Below are positions 1-8,099 of a stretch of 64,000 bases of DNA, in pieces. The stretch is from Dyadobacter bucti (lineage in GTDB: Bacteria > Bacteroidota > Bacteroidia > Cytophagales > Spirosomataceae). The number at the start of each line of letters is the position of its first letter. Within the stretch, counting starts at the first letter, position 1. The translations under genes and the position numbers were made by a program. The notes under the pieces were generated by a model, which saw only the letters and a program-made list of their open reading frames with translations, did not search any database and was not told the origin of the DNA. The DNA lies in the NCBI RefSeq assembly GCF_005869225.1, contig NZ_SWFP01000002.1, positions 558,001 to 622,000 of the forward strand, written 5' to 3'.

Positions 1-266
1 GCATCTGACAGAGACTCGCTCAACGGCATCTTTTTCTCTTTGCTGATCTTGGCAAGGATTGTATTAAGCGTGACCTTATAGATCCAGGTACTCATTTTAG
101 ATTCACTGCGAAACGTGGGCAGAGATTTCCAGAGCTGCAAAATAACATCCTGGCGGGCGTCCTTAAAATCTTCTTCATCCCGGTAATAGATCCTGCAGAT
201 GCTATTGATAATCCCTTGATGTTCCTTTAACATTTCTATAAAAAGTAACTTATCTGAGCCTCCCAT
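1..266 (-). CDS. ECF-type RNA polymerase sigma factor (C-terminus outside window)
   Basis: The minus strand encodes about 88 residues starting at the ATG complementary to 264-266 and running off the left edge. Residues 10-75 look like sigma-70 region 2: a helix with IINSICRIYYRDEEDFKDARQ, then DVILQLWKSL and the WIYKVTLNTI stretch typical of the DNA-melting and -10 recognition helices of ECF sigma factors. Region 4 would lie outside the window. ECF factors direct RNA polymerase to a small regulon, in Bacteroidota often partnered with a FecR-like anti-sigma, but no partner is visible here. The next gene upstream on the same strand (ends at 450) is separated by a terminator hairpin, so this gene is probably transcribed on its own promoter somewhere between 266 and 383. 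Confidence 0.85.
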   Translation of the reverse strand, partial: MGGSDKLLFIEMLKEHQGIINSICRIYYRDEEDFKDARQDVILQLWKSLPTFRSESKMSTWIYKVTLNTILAKISKEKKMPLSESLSD

Positions 267-382
267 CGCTGTTTTTCTTTTACGTTCAGTTAGTACTCAT
301 TTTCATGCTGATTGTCACAAAAACTCAAAATAAATTTTATAAAAAGTCTGAGATATCCCGATGGCTAAAAACAGCAGGCAAT

Positions 383-412
383 AAAAAGAGGCTCCGCCTG
401 GAGCCTCTTTTT
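383..412 (-). terminator. Rho-independent terminator
   Basis: A perfect 12-bp inverted repeat (AAAAAGAGGCTC / GAGCCTCTTTTT) with a 6-base loop lies 37 bp past the stop of the minus-strand gene at 450-914. The stem ends in a T tract on either strand, so it may work bidirectionally, but position points to termination of the 450-914 gene ahead of the sigma gene. Confidence 0.8.
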
Positions 413-449
413 GTTTAATTTCCGATCTGGGACTACAAATAGTAACTTC

Positions 450-914
450 TTATTCCGCAACAACTTTGGCTTTCCGGCCACGTGGTTTTCCGGTGTATTC
501 CGGTTTCGGCTCTGTGCTGGCCAATGCCAGTTCATAGCCAACAACACCCTCGTCATAATTGAATAAAGAAACTGTAAATACATATTTGGTTTGCGCGAAA
601 TCGATACCTCCTTTTTTAAGAATGATCGCAAGAGGAATAACATATCCTCTGCCACTGCGTGCCAAGGTGAACGTGTCGACATCATCACCGGAAGGAACCA
701 GATAAAGGGATTTAATCTTTCTTTTACCTTCATCTGTGCCGATTTTGAAACGTGCGGTTTCTGGTTCAATTCCCAATTCTTCTAATGTATTTGAGGGAAG
801 GACCAGTTTACCTGCTGGCGAAATGTACCCGGTAGGACTTGGTTTAGGCTTGGTTACTTCTGTCTTTAAACTGTTTTCCTCGGGTGTGAAAAATTTAATT
901 GATTTTAATTTCAT
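450..914 (-). CDS. Small hypothetical protein with AT-hook-like basic tail
   Basis: About 154 residues from ATG 914; an upstream in-frame TTG at 923 is possible, but the ATG gives a natural start. I do not recognise a named family. The middle reads as a compact beta-rich domain (GYISPAGKLVLP, then KIKSLYLVPS and GRGYVIPLAIIL), followed by YVFTVSLFNYDEGVVGYELAL. The C-terminus ends in GKPRGRKAKVVAE; PRGRK resembles the core of an AT-hook, a minor-groove DNA-binding element, which would suggest a nucleoid or DNA-associated role. No signal peptide or membrane segment is seen. It stands alone, ends at a terminator and is divergent from the sugar-acid genes at 1369. DNA binding is inference from the tail only. 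Confidence 0.6.
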   Translation of the reverse strand: MKLKSIKFFTPEENSLKTEVTKPKPSPTGYISPAGKLVLPSNTLEELGIEPETARFKIGTDEGKRKIKSLYLVPSGDDVDTFTLARSGRGYVIPLAIILKKGGIDFAQTKYVFTVSLFNYDEGVVGYELALASTEPKPEYTGKPRGRKAKVVAE

Positions 915-1368
915 CTTAATCAAAAGCGGTTTTAAGTGGATTATTTCTGCTAAATTAATGATTATAATTAATTGCTGGCTATTTGCTGCAAATTTGTGGT
1001 GAACGTCATTATTGTATCCAGCAGTTTCAATTAGAAATTAAATGAAAACCATTAATTGAGCGCACCGGAACATCTTTTTTACATTATGAATTCAAGTTAT
1101 TTTATCTTCAAAATAACATTGAAAATAACGTTCTGTTACCAGGCTAATTACGACCAATTTACCCCCGGAAATGCATCGCGATCACCTTTCCAATCAGATA
1201 CATTTTAATCTCCGATAAGATTAGAAGATCCGTTCCGCCGTTCGCCAAGTCCGACAGGTATGTTTTTTGGCATTTCGAAAAATGATAAGATATCATCATA
1301 ATTTTATAACATTTCATTAAATCCATCCTTCGCGAGCTTGTTCCTTTGCACAAAAACAATCATTTGAA
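915..1368. other. Intergenic region, no gene supported
   Basis: This AT-rich 454-bp stretch separates two divergent genes and should hold both promoters. I find no convincing Bacteroidota promoter pair (TTG then TAnnTTTG). A 66-codon minus-strand frame at 1159-1359 has no recognisable features. Confidence 0.5.
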
Positions 1369-2220
1369 ATGAGACTATTCAATACCCGCGAGGGCATCCT
1401 TATTGAAGCGGACGGCCGCTATTATATCTCAAAAAATACCGACTGGGATTCATACATTAACAGAGATGAACTCTTTGCACTGGTTTCCGAAGAAATCGGC
1501 AAGCTTGAAACGAACGCCTCAGCAGCCGGACTTCTGGACGACGGCTTGCTTGCTCCTATCAGCAAACAGGAGGTATGGGCGTCGGGCGTTACCTATATGA
1601 AAAGCAGGGAGGCACGCATGGAAGAATCCAAAGATGCCGGGGGCGGGGATTTTTATGCAAGGGTGTACGACGCTGACCGTCCTGAAATTTTCTTCAAAGC
1701 GACAGCCGCCAGAACCGTAGGTCCGGGCGATAATGTGCTTATAAGAAGAGATTCGCAATGGAATGTGCCGGAACCGGAATTAACGCTTTTCGCAACATCA
1801 AGTGGACGGATCGTCGGATATACCTGTGGCAATGACATGAGCTCGCGCGACATTGAAGGGGAAAATCCGTTGTACCTGCCGCAAGCCAAAAGTTACGACG
1901 GTGCGGCAGCCATAGGCCCGGGCTTGTATGTGCCTGCCCAGCCGATCGATCCCGACGCGATGATCCATCTGGAAATTGCAAGAAATGGTGAGACTGTTTT
2001 TTCGGGAAGTATTTCCATCAACCGGATGAAACGGTCGCATACAGAACTGATCGGTTATTTATTCAGGGAGACATCTTTTGCGCACGGCGTATTCCTGATG
2101 ACCGGCACCGGGCTTGTGCCACCCAACGATTTCACGCTGGCAACGGGGGATATCGTCAGCATTACGATCGAAAACATAGGTACCTTAATCAATACTGTTA
2201 CCCAAAAACCAATTAACTAA
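1369..2220 (+). CDS. FAH-family 2-keto-3-deoxy-D-arabinonate dehydratase-like enzyme
   Basis: The 283-residue protein belongs to the fumarylacetoacetate hydrolase fold. Metal-site hallmarks are visible: the E-x-E pair in VPEPELTLF near residue 130, and the [20 protein letters not shown] block near 160-175 followed by [11 protein letters not shown]. In this family that block, with its [17 protein letters not shown] variant, is what I associate with 2-keto-3-deoxy-arabinonate dehydratases, which remove water to give alpha-ketoglutarate semialdehyde. The next gene is an aldehyde dehydrogenase that starts one base before this stop ends (TAATG), so the two are probably translationally coupled and catalyse consecutive steps of the non-phosphorylated pentose pathway. 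A FAH-family hydrolase or isomerase acting on another 2-keto acid is the alternative. It is cytoplasmic; no signal is seen. Confidence 0.82.
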   Translation: MRLFNTREGILIEADGRYYISKNTDWDSYINRDELFALVSEEIGKLETNASAAGLLDDGLLAPISKQEVWASGVTYMKSREARMEESKDAGGGDFYARVYDADRPEIFFKATAARTVGPGDNVLIRRDSQWNVPEPELTLFATSSGRIVGYTCGNDMSSRDIEGENPLYLPQAKSYDGAAAIGPGLYVPAQPIDPDAMIHLEIARNGETVFSGSISINRMKRSHTELIGYLFRETSFAHGVFLMTGTGLVPPNDFTLATGDIVSITIENIGTLINTVTQKPIN

Positions 2221-3800
2221 TGCAATTACAAGGCAAACAATTAATAGGATCGTCCCTTTCCGCGGAAGGAAAAGAGTCATTTCAATCCCTGAATCCGGCA
2301 ACGGGCGAAAAAATGCCTACGCAATTTATCCATGCTACCAAAGATGAGCTGGAAAAAGCGTGCGAGCTGGCCAGAAAGGCATTTGCTGTTTACCGTAAAA
2401 AGTCCGGAGCCGAAAAAGCCGCGTTCCTTGAAAAAATTGCGGAAGAAATTGAGAATACAGGCGACGTGCTCGTACAGACGGCCTGCGCCGAAACGGGACT
2501 TCCAGCGGGAAGGATCCAGGGTGAGCGTGGCCGTACTACAGGCCAGCTCAGGCTTTTTGCCCAGCTCCTGCGGGAGGGTTCCTGGGTAAATGCGCGCATT
2601 GAAACCGCCCTGCCGGATCGTCAGCCGTTGCCTCGTACCGATATCCGGATGATGGACCGGCCCCTGGGACCTGTCGGGGTTTTTGGCGCAAGCAATTTTC
2701 CCCTGGCATTTTCGGTAGCGGGCGGAGACACTGCCTCGGCTCTGGCCGCAGGCTGCCCTGTGATTGTAAAGGCGCACTCAGCCCACCCAGGCACTTCCGA
2801 GCTAGTAGGTACGGCTATCCAAAAGGCAGCGGCTTCCTCCGGCATGCCCGAGGGCGTTTTTTCAATGTTACACGGCAGCGGATCGGTGATCGGCGCTGCT
2901 TTGGTGCAGCATCCTGCGATCAAGGCGATCGGCTTTACCGGCTCGTACCAGGGCGGCATGGCGCTCTTTCACCTCGCAGCGAACCGGCGGGAGCCGATAC
3001 CTGTCTACGCTGAAATGGGGAGTACCAATCCCGTTTTCATTTTGCCGGGCATCATGAAAGAAAAAGGCAATGAAATCGCGCAGCAGTTTGCTGCATCTGT
3101 CACCCTGGGCGTAGGGCAGTTTTGTACGAACCCGGGTATGCTGGTGGCCGAAAATACAGACAGTTACCCAGATTTTGTGTCCAGTCTCGAGAGCAATTTC
3201 AGAAATGCTTCCGGGGGCGTCATGCTTACCAAAGGCATCCAGTCGGCATACCAGAAAGGCGTGGCACATCATCTGGAAGACACCGAAGTCTCGATCCTGG
3301 CAGAAGGTAAGGCCAGCGAAGGTTTCAGCGCGGTCAAGCCGGTTTTGTTCCATACCAAAGCGCAGGCTATTGCTGACAATGCCGCATTGTCGGAGGAGAT
3401 ATTTGGCCCGGCCAGCGTAGTGGTTGAGGCGGAAAACAAAGCTGCATTACTTCATATGGCCGCACAGCTTGAAGGCCACCTGACCGCCACCGTCCACGGC
3501 AACCCTGATGAGCTGGAAGCCTACGCAGACCTGATCGAGCTGCTGGAACAAAAGGTAGGCCGCCTGATTATCAACGGATTCCCTACCGGTGTGGAAGTTT
3601 GTCACGCGATGATGCACGGCGGCCCTTTCCCGGCGTCGTCCGATTCAAGGAGTACTTCGGTCGGGACTGCCGCGATTTACCGGTTCACCCGCCCTGTCAG
3701 CTACCAGAATTTCCCCGAGCCGCTGCTGCCTGATGAACTGAAAACAGCCAATCCACTGAATATCTGGAGGCTGCTGAACGGAGAGTTCCAAAAGGCGTAA
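2220..3800 (+). CDS. Alpha-ketoglutarate semialdehyde dehydrogenase (NADP-type ALDH)
   Basis: The 526-residue protein has the length and motifs of the KGSADH class of the aldehyde dehydrogenase superfamily. Cofactor-binding stretches GVFGASNFPLAFSVAGGDTASALAAG and GFTGSYQGG occur near residues 155-240, the catalytic glutamate lies in YAEMGSTNPVF near 265, and the nucleophilic cysteine in GVGQFCTNPGM near 300. Enzymes of this class oxidise 2,5-dioxopentanoate to 2-oxoglutarate, feeding the TCA cycle. The ATG overlaps the preceding stop by one base. Together with the FAH-family gene it forms the last two steps of pentonate or hexarate oxidation; the sugar dehydrogenase and aldonate dehydratase that should precede them are not in this window. 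A terminator follows at 3825. Confidence 0.88.
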   Translation: MQLQGKQLIGSSLSAEGKESFQSLNPATGEKMPTQFIHATKDELEKACELARKAFAVYRKKSGAEKAAFLEKIAEEIENTGDVLVQTACAETGLPAGRIQGERGRTTGQLRLFAQLLREGSWVNARIETALPDRQPLPRTDIRMMDRPLGPVGVFGASNFPLAFSVAGGDTASALAAGCPVIVKAHSAHPGTSELVGTAIQKAAASSGMPEGVFSMLHGSGSVIGAALVQHPAIKAIGFTGSYQGGMALFHLAANRREPIPVYAEMGSTNPVFILPGIMKEKGNEIAQQFAASVTLGVGQFCTNPGMLVAENTDSYPDFVSSLESNFRNASGGVMLTKGIQSAYQKGVAHHLEDTEVSILAEGKASEGFSAVKPVLFHTKAQAIADNAALSEEIFGPASVVVEAENKAALLHMAAQLEGHLTATVHGNPDELEAYADLIELLEQKVGRLIINGFPTGVEVCHAMMHGGPFPASSDSRSTSVGTAAIYRFTRPVSYQNFPEPLLPDELKTANPLNIWRLLNGEFQKA

Positions 3801-3824
3801 GCAGGTATTAAGATTCATAAAACA

Positions 3825-3867
3825 AAAAATCCCGAAACGAACCGACTGGCGGTGTTTCGGGATTTTT
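3825..3867 (+). terminator. Bidirectional rho-independent terminator
   Basis: A perfect 14-bp inverted repeat (AAAAATCCCGAAAC / GTTTCGGGATTTTT) with a 15-base loop sits between the convergent dehydrogenase (ends 3800) and GTPase gene (ends 3898). T tracts flank the stem on both strands, so it can serve both genes. Confidence 0.88.
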
Positions 3868-3897
3868 CGTATTCAAATGGTAATGTTAACCCTGCTC

Positions 3898-4881
3898 TCA
3901 GAAATTGGTGATACCTGAATTCTGTACGATTTTCACACCCTCATAATCCATGCACAGCTGCGAAAGTTCTTCCGAAGATGCATTGAGATAATTCAGCTCC
4001 CCCGACAAATTCCGGATCATCCCGCGGAATCCCTGGCTGGCAATGTCATATTGATTTTTCAAGATAAAACTCAGCAGATAAGTCAGCGGGCGCTCGGTGT
4101 GCTGAGGCGCGTAAACACCGCGCTGGGTCACTACAAACACAGGTACTTCCTTGGACGAACTTTCGTCACTGCTGTTGAAATACATCAGCTTGCAGCTTCC
4201 CAAGGTCTGTACAGGCGAAATAACGACCGAGACATTCCTTTTTAAAGATTTGCTGGTCAGGAAAGTAATGATATTCTCATATTTGTCCTGCACCTTTTTC
4301 ACAAGTTCATAATAAGGCCTGTTGCTCATGTTTGGCCCCTCGGCAACAAAATATTTTTCCGATTTCATGGGTGCGAGTATGACGAGCCGCGGATCGCTCA
4401 GATTCGAATAAACATCCGTCAGGACACTCAGTAAAGACTTCACCTGAACATCATTGTCAAGCTCCATGAGAGACGCAGAATCTATCGGAATGATCAGCAC
4501 TTTCGAATTCGCAACCAGATCCTTGATATGGTTCAGTTCATTAACGTTCCCGCTGGTAAGCCAGCCGCCGGGATGGTCGGTAAATTCGATGTTATAAGGA
4601 AGCGGGAACTTCTCCCCTCTTTTACCAAGACCCAGATGGTATTTGGTAATTTTCGCCGTCGGCCTGATCCCGTTGCTATGTTCAACAGTCCCTTTTTCCA
4701 GACAGTTGACGAGTTTTTTCCTTTCGTCGATAATGAGCTTTCTGGCAGTAGAGTCTATCGCAAATTGTAAATTTGTATTTTCAAAGAAACTGGTTTTCAA
4801 ATTATCCAGCATGGAAATGAGGCATGAAGTTTTGCCTACACCTGCTGCACCTAAAACTGAGACGTTTATAGTTTTATTCAT
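3898..4881 (-). CDS. P-loop GTPase, partner of dynamin-like protein
   Basis: The 327-residue protein begins with a P-loop GAAGVGKT (residues 11-18) directly after a hydrophobic beta strand. A G3-type motif, FTDHPGG, follows near residues 100-106, then hydrophobic strands (KVLIIPIDSASLM, RLVILAPMKSEKYF); the usual NKxD of the G4 loop is not clear, MKSEKY being the nearest. This places it among TRAFAC-like small GTPases, but it resembles no classical Ras, Era or septin protein I can name. It starts 9 bp after the stop of the dynamin-like gene, so the two are one operon. The C-terminal 60 residues contain a helical stretch (FRGMIRNLSGELNYLNASSEELSQLC). Base composition is visibly AT-richer than the genes on either side. 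Function is unknown; a conflict or membrane-remodelling system is inferred from the pairing. Confidence 0.75.
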   Translation of the reverse strand: MNKTINVSVLGAAGVGKTSCLISMLDNLKTSFFENTNLQFAIDSTARKLIIDERKKLVNCLEKGTVEHSNGIRPTAKITKYHLGLGKRGEKFPLPYNIEFTDHPGGWLTSGNVNELNHIKDLVANSKVLIIPIDSASLMELDNDVQVKSLLSVLTDVYSNLSDPRLVILAPMKSEKYFVAEGPNMSNRPYYELVKKVQDKYENIITFLTSKSLKRNVSVVISPVQTLGSCKLMYFNSSDESSSKEVPVFVVTQRGVYAPQHTERPLTYLLSFILKNQYDIASQGFRGMIRNLSGELNYLNASSEELSQLCMDYEGVKIVQNSGITNF

Positions 4882-4890
4882 AAAGGGTTT

Positions 4891-7059
4891 CTAAATTTCA
4901 TTTGTAAGTTTCTTGGTCGTTTCAATATAAAGTTTCAGCCTTTCATATTGATTATGTCTGTCTTCAGCATTTTCATATCTTTCAGACCAGATTTTCGCCC
5001 TGTTCAGCTGATAAAATATTTCCCAGTTGTCTTTCGCATGTTTCGATCTGAAAATCTGGTTCAAAAATTCTTCCAGCAACGAAAAGGAAATCTTGTTAAT
5101 ATCTTTCGACCAGATATCAAATTCTTTCTGGATCTGATACAAACAGGCTTCAACGGAATGTTTAATGTATTTTAAAATATCCGTCGCACTGTCATCCCTC
5201 GACAACCTGATTTCCATGTGGTCGGGTGTCAGAATATCCAGATATTCCCTGATCCGGAAATGCAGAAATCCTAAATATGATAACTGAAAATTTATAAACG
5301 AAGTCAGCGAATTTTTCAACTCATTAATATTGCTCACTTCTTCCAGCAGAACGCTCTCAAATGAAGCGGCGGATTTCTCCATGTAATGAAGTTTCCCTTC
5401 ACTTTTCAGAATGGAATATACCTCATGTTTGATATTTGTGAGCACTTCCAGCAAAATATCATCCAGCTTCAAAAATTCATTTGTAATGTGTGTTTTATAA
5501 ACATTCAAAAAGTCCTCATAAGCTTTGTTATAGGAACCAAATGAATTCCTGCTCAAATTAATATCCGCCTCGGTCAATTCACTCAGCAAATGCTTAATAT
5601 GCTTACGCGTATCATTAAAATGTGTGTATATCAATGAATTCCGCTCATTCCTTAACGAATACTTTTGCTTTAATAAATTCTCAAAAGAATTCGTTTGTGC
5701 ATTCCAGAGTGTGTTGAACAAATCCTTAAATGCGTACAAATCCATGTTGTCGTCCGGCTCTTCCAATTCTTCCAGGTGTTTAATAACCAGTTTTGTTTTA
5801 TTATAAATTGACAATATATTATTCTGCGAATAAGACATTATTTTGCTGTCCAACTGACCAATTTTGCTAATAAAAGAAGTGGAAACCTGTCCAAGGATTT
5901 TTTCGGATATTTCCATTTTATCCGTGCAGTCGATAATGGCCACGTCCGAGAAATGCATCCCGTTCAGCGTAGCCCCGGCCCACATATCCTTGCAGTTATC
6001 GTAATTGTTCATAGTAGGACTGATATTGACGTGGTTCAACACCAGGAATGAATTATCCTTGATATCGACGCCAGGTATACCCAGTTCCGTGATGGTATCA
6101 TTGCATAAATTATAAAGATCCATATCTATGCCTTCCCACACGTCTCCGAGCGGATCGGGCTTGCGGACAAACAATAGAAAATCGGCACGGTTCATCAATT
6201 TTTTGATCCGGTCTTCCTCGTCGACGAGGCTTACATCGCCGATTCCCGGCATATCCACCAGGGTTAGTTTTCCAAGATCATGATATGGGAAAGGACAAAC
6301 AATCTCAACCTGGTCAACAGCAAAATGTTTAAATGTTGCCGTCCGGTTTTCAGCATATTGCGTTACATATTCATCTATTTCATGTACAGAAATATTTTTG
6401 GAAATGCCTGTAAGAAGATGATTGTATGCCGGCAGATTACCGTGCATTTCGAGAAGTTTATTGTATTTGGAACTGTTGCCCGGATCCGAATTTCCGTTTA
6501 GCCTCGGTAATAGAGAAACTTCGAATTCGGCTAAGTTTTTGGGAACAGGTGCGAGATGCAGGTCGTTGAAATAAGGAAGGACTGTATTTTGGAAAAAGTC
6601 GTCCCGGGTCCGGAACTTGACAGTAACTTCTACATTTTCGCTTTCAGAATTTGAAATCAGGCTCGTTACCGCCGTACAATGTAAACCGTTCCCATCCGGA
6701 ATAATACTCGCATCAAGGCCCGACAAACTTTGTAATATCGTGCTCTTTCCTTGTCGTGCACGTCCCAGAACACCTATGCAAATATCCTTTTTTGAAAAAC
6801 GCTCTTTCAGTTTAAATAACCTTTGGCGTTCTTCCTCAATTTCATGTATAATAACAGCGATATCCTCGGAACTTATCTTCTTATTGACCTCAGCTTTACC
6901 CGTGTAAGTAATATGTCTGTTCGAATTTTCAATAGCGGACAGATTATGGCTTAGTGTGGATAATTTTTGAATAGCATTTGAGATTTCATTATTTATGATC
7001 GCCCTTTTGTCAATTAAACGTGTAATATTTGAGAAGGTAGATGCGGTAGATGCGGTCAT
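4891..7059 (-). CDS. Dynamin-like large GTPase
   Basis: The 722-residue protein has a G domain after about 90 helical residues: P-loop GRARQGKS at 99-106, the G2 threonine in HCTAVTS near 129, the DMPG G3 motif at 269-272 and NHVN at 342-345 in the G4 position where NKxD or TKxD is usual. Spacing between G1 and G3 (about 165 residues) is large, as in bacterial dynamin-like proteins. The remaining 370 residues are predicted to be almost wholly helical and charged, consistent with a stalk or bundle; no membrane span is obvious. Members remodel membranes after GTP-driven assembly, and some have been linked to phage tolerance. The adjacent second GTPase suggests a two-component machine. AT-rich composition and the gene-free kilobase upstream suggest an acquired unit. 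The start at ATG 7059 is the only long option. Confidence 0.82.
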   Translation of the reverse strand: MTASTASTFSNITRLIDKRAIINNEISNAIQKLSTLSHNLSAIENSNRHITYTGKAEVNKKISSEDIAVIIHEIEEERQRLFKLKERFSKKDICIGVLGRARQGKSTILQSLSGLDASIIPDGNGLHCTAVTSLISNSESENVEVTVKFRTRDDFFQNTVLPYFNDLHLAPVPKNLAEFEVSLLPRLNGNSDPGNSSKYNKLLEMHGNLPAYNHLLTGISKNISVHEIDEYVTQYAENRTATFKHFAVDQVEIVCPFPYHDLGKLTLVDMPGIGDVSLVDEEDRIKKLMNRADFLLFVRKPDPLGDVWEGIDMDLYNLCNDTITELGIPGVDIKDNSFLVLNHVNISPTMNNYDNCKDMWAGATLNGMHFSDVAIIDCTDKMEISEKILGQVSTSFISKIGQLDSKIMSYSQNNILSIYNKTKLVIKHLEELEEPDDNMDLYAFKDLFNTLWNAQTNSFENLLKQKYSLRNERNSLIYTHFNDTRKHIKHLLSELTEADINLSRNSFGSYNKAYEDFLNVYKTHITNEFLKLDDILLEVLTNIKHEVYSILKSEGKLHYMEKSAASFESVLLEEVSNINELKNSLTSFINFQLSYLGFLHFRIREYLDILTPDHMEIRLSRDDSATDILKYIKHSVEACLYQIQKEFDIWSKDINKISFSLLEEFLNQIFRSKHAKDNWEIFYQLNRAKIWSERYENAEDRHNQYERLKLYIETTKKLTNEI

Positions 7060-8099
7060 GTAGATTTAGAAATTAGTTTTTATAATACGTTGGGTAAGAT
7101 GAAAGTGATCCGATGCTGGTAGTTCGTTTTCCTATTATAATACCTGTTAACAAAGTGTTGATTTTTAACGAAATATTGATTACCAGCAAAGGTTCCATTT
7201 GAAATCCTCTGCTGTTTTCTAACCTATTTAATGCATTTTATTTGCAATCCTTCTGATTCTTTATACATTGCTTAATTCAGAAATACTCTTTGAAAAAAAA
7301 TCTGATCGTTACTTATTTCTACACATGAACTGACCCGCTCAAAACAGTATGTTTATGATTGGGATCACATTGCACTTTTGATATGATAAAATGTAACGGA
7401 AGGAAATTTAAGCCCGGCAGCAGATTGCCCGGGATTATGTGAAAGGAGACGGTTGGTAGGCTTTGTTTGTCCGGATTACATATCCGGCTCCGAGCCGCTC
7501 AACCCAATAATACGTATTGCTAAAAGCGGCGCCTTGAAAAGCTTGTACAACCACTATCTGAGTGATTTATACAATCAACCACAACACTTTACTTCCAGAA
7601 CACTACCTAACTCCCTCTGAACACCCAGTTTGTATAAAAATCAGAAGCACGTCAAAGAACATTTTTCTACGGCATTATCCAAGCAATTTCTACCAATACT
7701 GCTATATTTATCAAGAATAAATATGAGTCCCAAGTGTCTGTCGGGGCAATTACGGTGAATATCGAAGTTACTTTGGAAGTATAGTGTGGTAAGGTATCAT
7801 GTGTGTTACTCGAGTAACTTTTCAGTAGCACTCTCGTAAACATAGTAGAAAAAATTTTAATTCTAAAGTTTATTTTTTATAAATATTTGATTTAAAAGAA
7901 CAAAACTCCGCCCCAAAACCCGTGACTACTTCTACACATTTTTCCGGGCGCAATTACAGCATAAAATTATAATGTTTCAAGTTTGAGCCTGCTCGGACAA
8001 ATCCTAAAATCCATTTTGCAGGCTGAAAAAACTATAAAAAAGCGCCAAAAATGCGCGTAAATACCTGTTTATCTTTGCATCAAAAGTTATTTACCGATT
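7060..8099. other. Gene-free AT-rich kilobase with scattered palindromes
   Basis: No open frame with coding character is present on either strand. Visible structure is limited: CCGGAT-TACAT-ATCCGG at 7471-7487, a perfect 14-bp palindrome GTTACTCGAGTAAC at 7805-7818, and a promoter-like TATCTTTG at 8070-8077. It may be decayed or replaced DNA at the edge of the GTPase unit. The promoter of the dynamin operon should lie in the first 150 bp. Confidence 0.5.
8070..8077 (+). promoter_or_regulatory. Orphan Bacteroidota -7 element (TATCTTTG)
   Basis: TATCTTTG matches the TAnnTTTG -7 consensus of the Bacteroidota primary sigma factor and is followed by GCATC. I see no matching TTG at the -33 distance. 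It points rightwards into the 3' end of the minus-strand LacI gene, where no plus-strand gene begins, so it is either a scar of a lost gene or an antisense promoter. Confidence 0.3.

Noticed and set aside
1159..1359. A 66-codon minus-strand frame between divergent genes
   Set aside because: Composition follows the AT-rich intergenic DNA, no domain or good start context is visible, and it sits where two promoters are expected.
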